DNA of 61,616 bases from Bacilli bacterium (lineage in GTDB: Bacteria > Bacillota_I > Bacilli_A > RF39 > UBA660): assembly GCA_016283075.1 (NCBI GenBank), contig JAEEMF010000069.1, positions 1 through 61,616 on the forward strand, read 5' to 3'. Numbering within the stretch: the stretch's first letter is position 1; the number at the start of each line of letters is the position of its first letter. Below, piece by piece: positions 60,082 through 61,616 of the stretch. The notes under the pieces are model-generated. The model was not told the DNA's origin. It ran no database searches and worked only from the letters and a program-made list of their open reading frames with translations. The translations under genes were made by a program, and so were the position numbers.

Positions 60082-61395
60082 ATGGAACTAAAAAGATATC
60101 ATAGAGACTTTCTAACTGGTATTCCTAATGAAGAATATATAAAAGATATATTTCCTTCATTTATAAAAGAAAATGATAATACTAGTATAGTTATGATTGA
60201 TTTTAAAAAGTTCAAAGCAATAAATGATAATTTTGGACATAATGTAGGAGATGAATGTTTACAAACATTTGCGGCTATTTTATATGCAACTTTTAATGAA
60301 GATCCAAGAGATTATAAAAGATATGGAGAACTTTTTAATAAAGTATTTAAATCTGAAAGTCCTATATTAGAAAGTGAAGATTCTAAATCAGTAGTATCAC
60401 GTTTACATGGTGATGAATACTGTATACTTACTACTTTAGATTATGATGGTATTAAAGAAAAACTTGATATCGTAAATAGTAGAATAAAAGAATCAGTAGT
60501 AGTAAAAGAAAAACTTGGTGGAAAACCATTCCAGTTTAATGCAGGTGTAGCACCATGCTCTGAAACATTAGAAGAATCTAAAAGTAATGCTGACTTTGTT
60601 CTTTACTGGGCTAAGAGTCATAATGAAACATATAATGTACTTAATGATGAGATAATAAGTGCTAAAAATGCTAAAGATAATTTAGTAGCAGGCGTAAGAG
60701 ACGGAGTAAAAGATAAAAGTATTACTCATATACTTAGACCATATTATTCATCAGATGATAATAAAGAAGTAGGTATATCTGAAATATCTTCTAGAGGTAA
60801 AGATGGATCTTCTATTATTACTGAAGAAAATGTAAGTGTATTAAAAGCAAATAACTTATTAACTGATCTAGATATGTATAATTTAGATGCCTTATTTAAA
60901 AAAATAGGGGATATAAATGATTACTTACTAATTAACTTTGATAGTGGTACTATTTATGCTAATTCAAATCTAGATGAAATAATAAAAGAAAAACTTGTTA
61001 AATATAATATTAATCCTGGTCATATAATAATAAGTGTTAGTTTAAAAAATATAGATGATAATGTATTTAATAATATAAGTGATACTTTAAATAAAGTAAA
61101 AAAACTTGGTATAAAGATATGTGCAGATAAAGTATCTTCTTCTATAAAGGATTCATATATTATTAAATTAAATCCAGAGTATTTAAAATATGATCCTTCA
61201 TATGTAAACTCACTTGATAGTGATATAGAGAAAGAATTATTTAAATTAATTTTAAAATTCTACTCAGATCATGGTATGAAACCAATGTTTACTTTTGCTA
61301 AAGATAAAGAAACTTATAATAAGATAACTGAGTTATCTAAAGGTACAAAAGTATTTATAACAGGAGATTATTTAGAAAAAGAAAAGAGAATTTAG
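60082..61395 (+). CDS. Degenerate GGDEF-EAL-like signalling protein (437 aa)
   Basis: N-terminal half is a diguanylate-cyclase fold: FLTGIPNEEYIKDIFPSFIK, IVMIDFKKFKAINDNFGHNV, GDECLQTFAAIL, and SRLHGDEYCIL where GGDEF should be (HGDEY). An insert (about 75-110) separates helices. The C-terminal half resembles a degraded EAL phosphodiesterase: HILRPYYSSDDNKEVGISEI at the position of YQPI...EAL, LLTDLDMYNLDALFKKI, LLINFDSGTI and VKKLGIKICADKV. Neither half keeps the catalytic signature, so it is more likely a nucleotide-binding sensor or remnant than an enzyme. No membrane segment. It starts 10 bases after the pseudouridine synthase. Confidence 0.72.
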   Translation: MELKRYHRDFLTGIPNEEYIKDIFPSFIKENDNTSIVMIDFKKFKAINDNFGHNVGDECLQTFAAILYATFNEDPRDYKRYGELFNKVFKSESPILESEDSKSVVSRLHGDEYCILTTLDYDGIKEKLDIVNSRIKESVVVKEKLGGKPFQFNAGVAPCSETLEESKSNADFVLYWAKSHNETYNVLNDEIISAKNAKDNLVAGVRDGVKDKSITHILRPYYSSDDNKEVGISEISSRGKDGSSIITEENVSVLKANNLLTDLDMYNLDALFKKIGDINDYLLINFDSGTIYANSNLDEIIKEKLVKYNINPGHIIISVSLKNIDDNVFNNISDTLNKVKKLGIKICADKVSSSIKDSYIIKLNPEYLKYDPSYVNSLDSDIEKELFKLILKFYSDHGMKPMFTFAKDKETYNKITELSKGTKVFITGDYLEKEKRI

Positions 61396-61415
61396 TAAAC
61401 TAAATTCTCTTTATT
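61385..61415. terminator. Bidirectional terminator
   Basis: AGAGAATTTAG pairs with CTAAATTCTCT across four bases, shared by the plus-strand gene and the convergent ferredoxin gene. Confidence 0.8.
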
Positions 61416-61608
61416 TTTCTTCATCTTTTTCTACTTCGATAGCCATTACTGGACATCCTGCTGCAGCATCCTCAACTTGTTCTTCAAGTTCTTCTGGAAC
61501 TTCTTCCATAAGAAGTTCAACAGCGTCTTCTACTTTAAAAACTTTATCACATGTTGCTTCACAAGCACCACATCCAATACATATATCACTATTAACTTTT
61601 ACTTTCAT
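61411..61608 (-). CDS. Ferredoxin, single 4Fe-4S type (65 aa)
   Basis: Small electron carrier. VNSDICIGCGACEATCDKVF gives Cys ligands in C-x2-C-x2-C plus a further Cys, and the last ligand is in AAAGCPVMAIEVE. Length and the acidic body (VPEELEEQVEDA) match Bacillus/Clostridium monocluster ferredoxins. It would serve fermentative redox metabolism. Its start lies eight bases from the window edge, so its promoter is not visible. Confidence 0.9.
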   Translation of the reverse strand: MKVKVNSDICIGCGACEATCDKVFKVEDAVELLMEEVPEELEEQVEDAAAGCPVMAIEVEKDEEK

Positions 61609-61616
61609 TGTTTTAT

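Noticed and set aside
1..61616. Mycoplasma-type code with TGA as Trp
   Set aside because: All genes are full-length under the standard bacterial code and Trp is TGG throughout; no in-frame TGA is needed to complete any gene.

Overview
The window is AT-rich DNA from a Gram-positive-type, fermentative bacterium. The gene set points to an uncultured gut lineage in Bacilli/Mycoplasmatota (RF39- or Erysipelotrichia-like). Pointers are phosphoketolase plus pyruvate formate-lyase, AddAB, EngB, Der, T-box leaders on serS and proS, and the short archaeal/eukaryal-type ProRS. Tryptophan is encoded by TGG, and every gene I could end stops with TAA or TAG, never TGA. The lineage call is inference; no rRNA or tRNA gene is present to confirm it.

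Layout. 1-8100: the tail of an unidentified gene, then ten tandem paralogous genes for small membrane proteins (N-terminal domain, transmembrane hairpin, charged helical tail). The first has its own promoter and terminator; the other nine form one tight operon in which one member has an in-frame TAA. 8181-13496: a murL-murD2 pair (D-glutamate branch of peptidoglycan synthesis made by epimerising UDP-MurNAc-L-Ala-L-Glu), an acyl-CoA-synthetase-like gene, then a degenerate lipid-kinase-like gene. 13544-18746: engB, two tandem copies of an apparent type I toxin-antitoxin locus, a histidine phosphatase, der, an SDR reductase and a PLP lyase. 18797-27391: a DUF2974-type hydrolase, addB-addA, then a serine T-box leader controlling a GNAT gene and serS.

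27305-31665 is bounded by two copies of the 3' end of serS plus its terminator. Between them lie a glycine-rich surface protein gene and an opposite-strand SF1 helicase with a C-terminal nuclease-like domain. This looks like an inserted or duplicated accessory cassette. 31721-42170 mixes housekeeping genes (mnmA, GT2, pcrA, galU) with more members of a surface-protein family sharing one exported N-terminal module. One member has a TA-repeat promoter and another is frameshifted in its signal sequence.

42312-61616: phosphoketolase, a glycosyltransferase-kinase fusion, ligA, a Nudix hydrolase, pflB-pflA, a proline T-box leader with proS, a membrane-anchored thioredoxin-like protein, a pilin-like/beta-helix fusion on the minus strand, an RsuA/RluB-type pseudouridine synthase, a degenerate GGDEF-EAL-like protein and a ferredoxin.

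The strongest candidate for an undescribed system is 14171-14720. Two near-identical units each hold a 27-residue hydrophobic peptide gene on the minus strand, a 13-codon leader ORF overlapping its start, and a convergent terminated small RNA on the plus strand that can base-pair with the leader start. The tandem membrane-protein array at 237-8100 is the second candidate.
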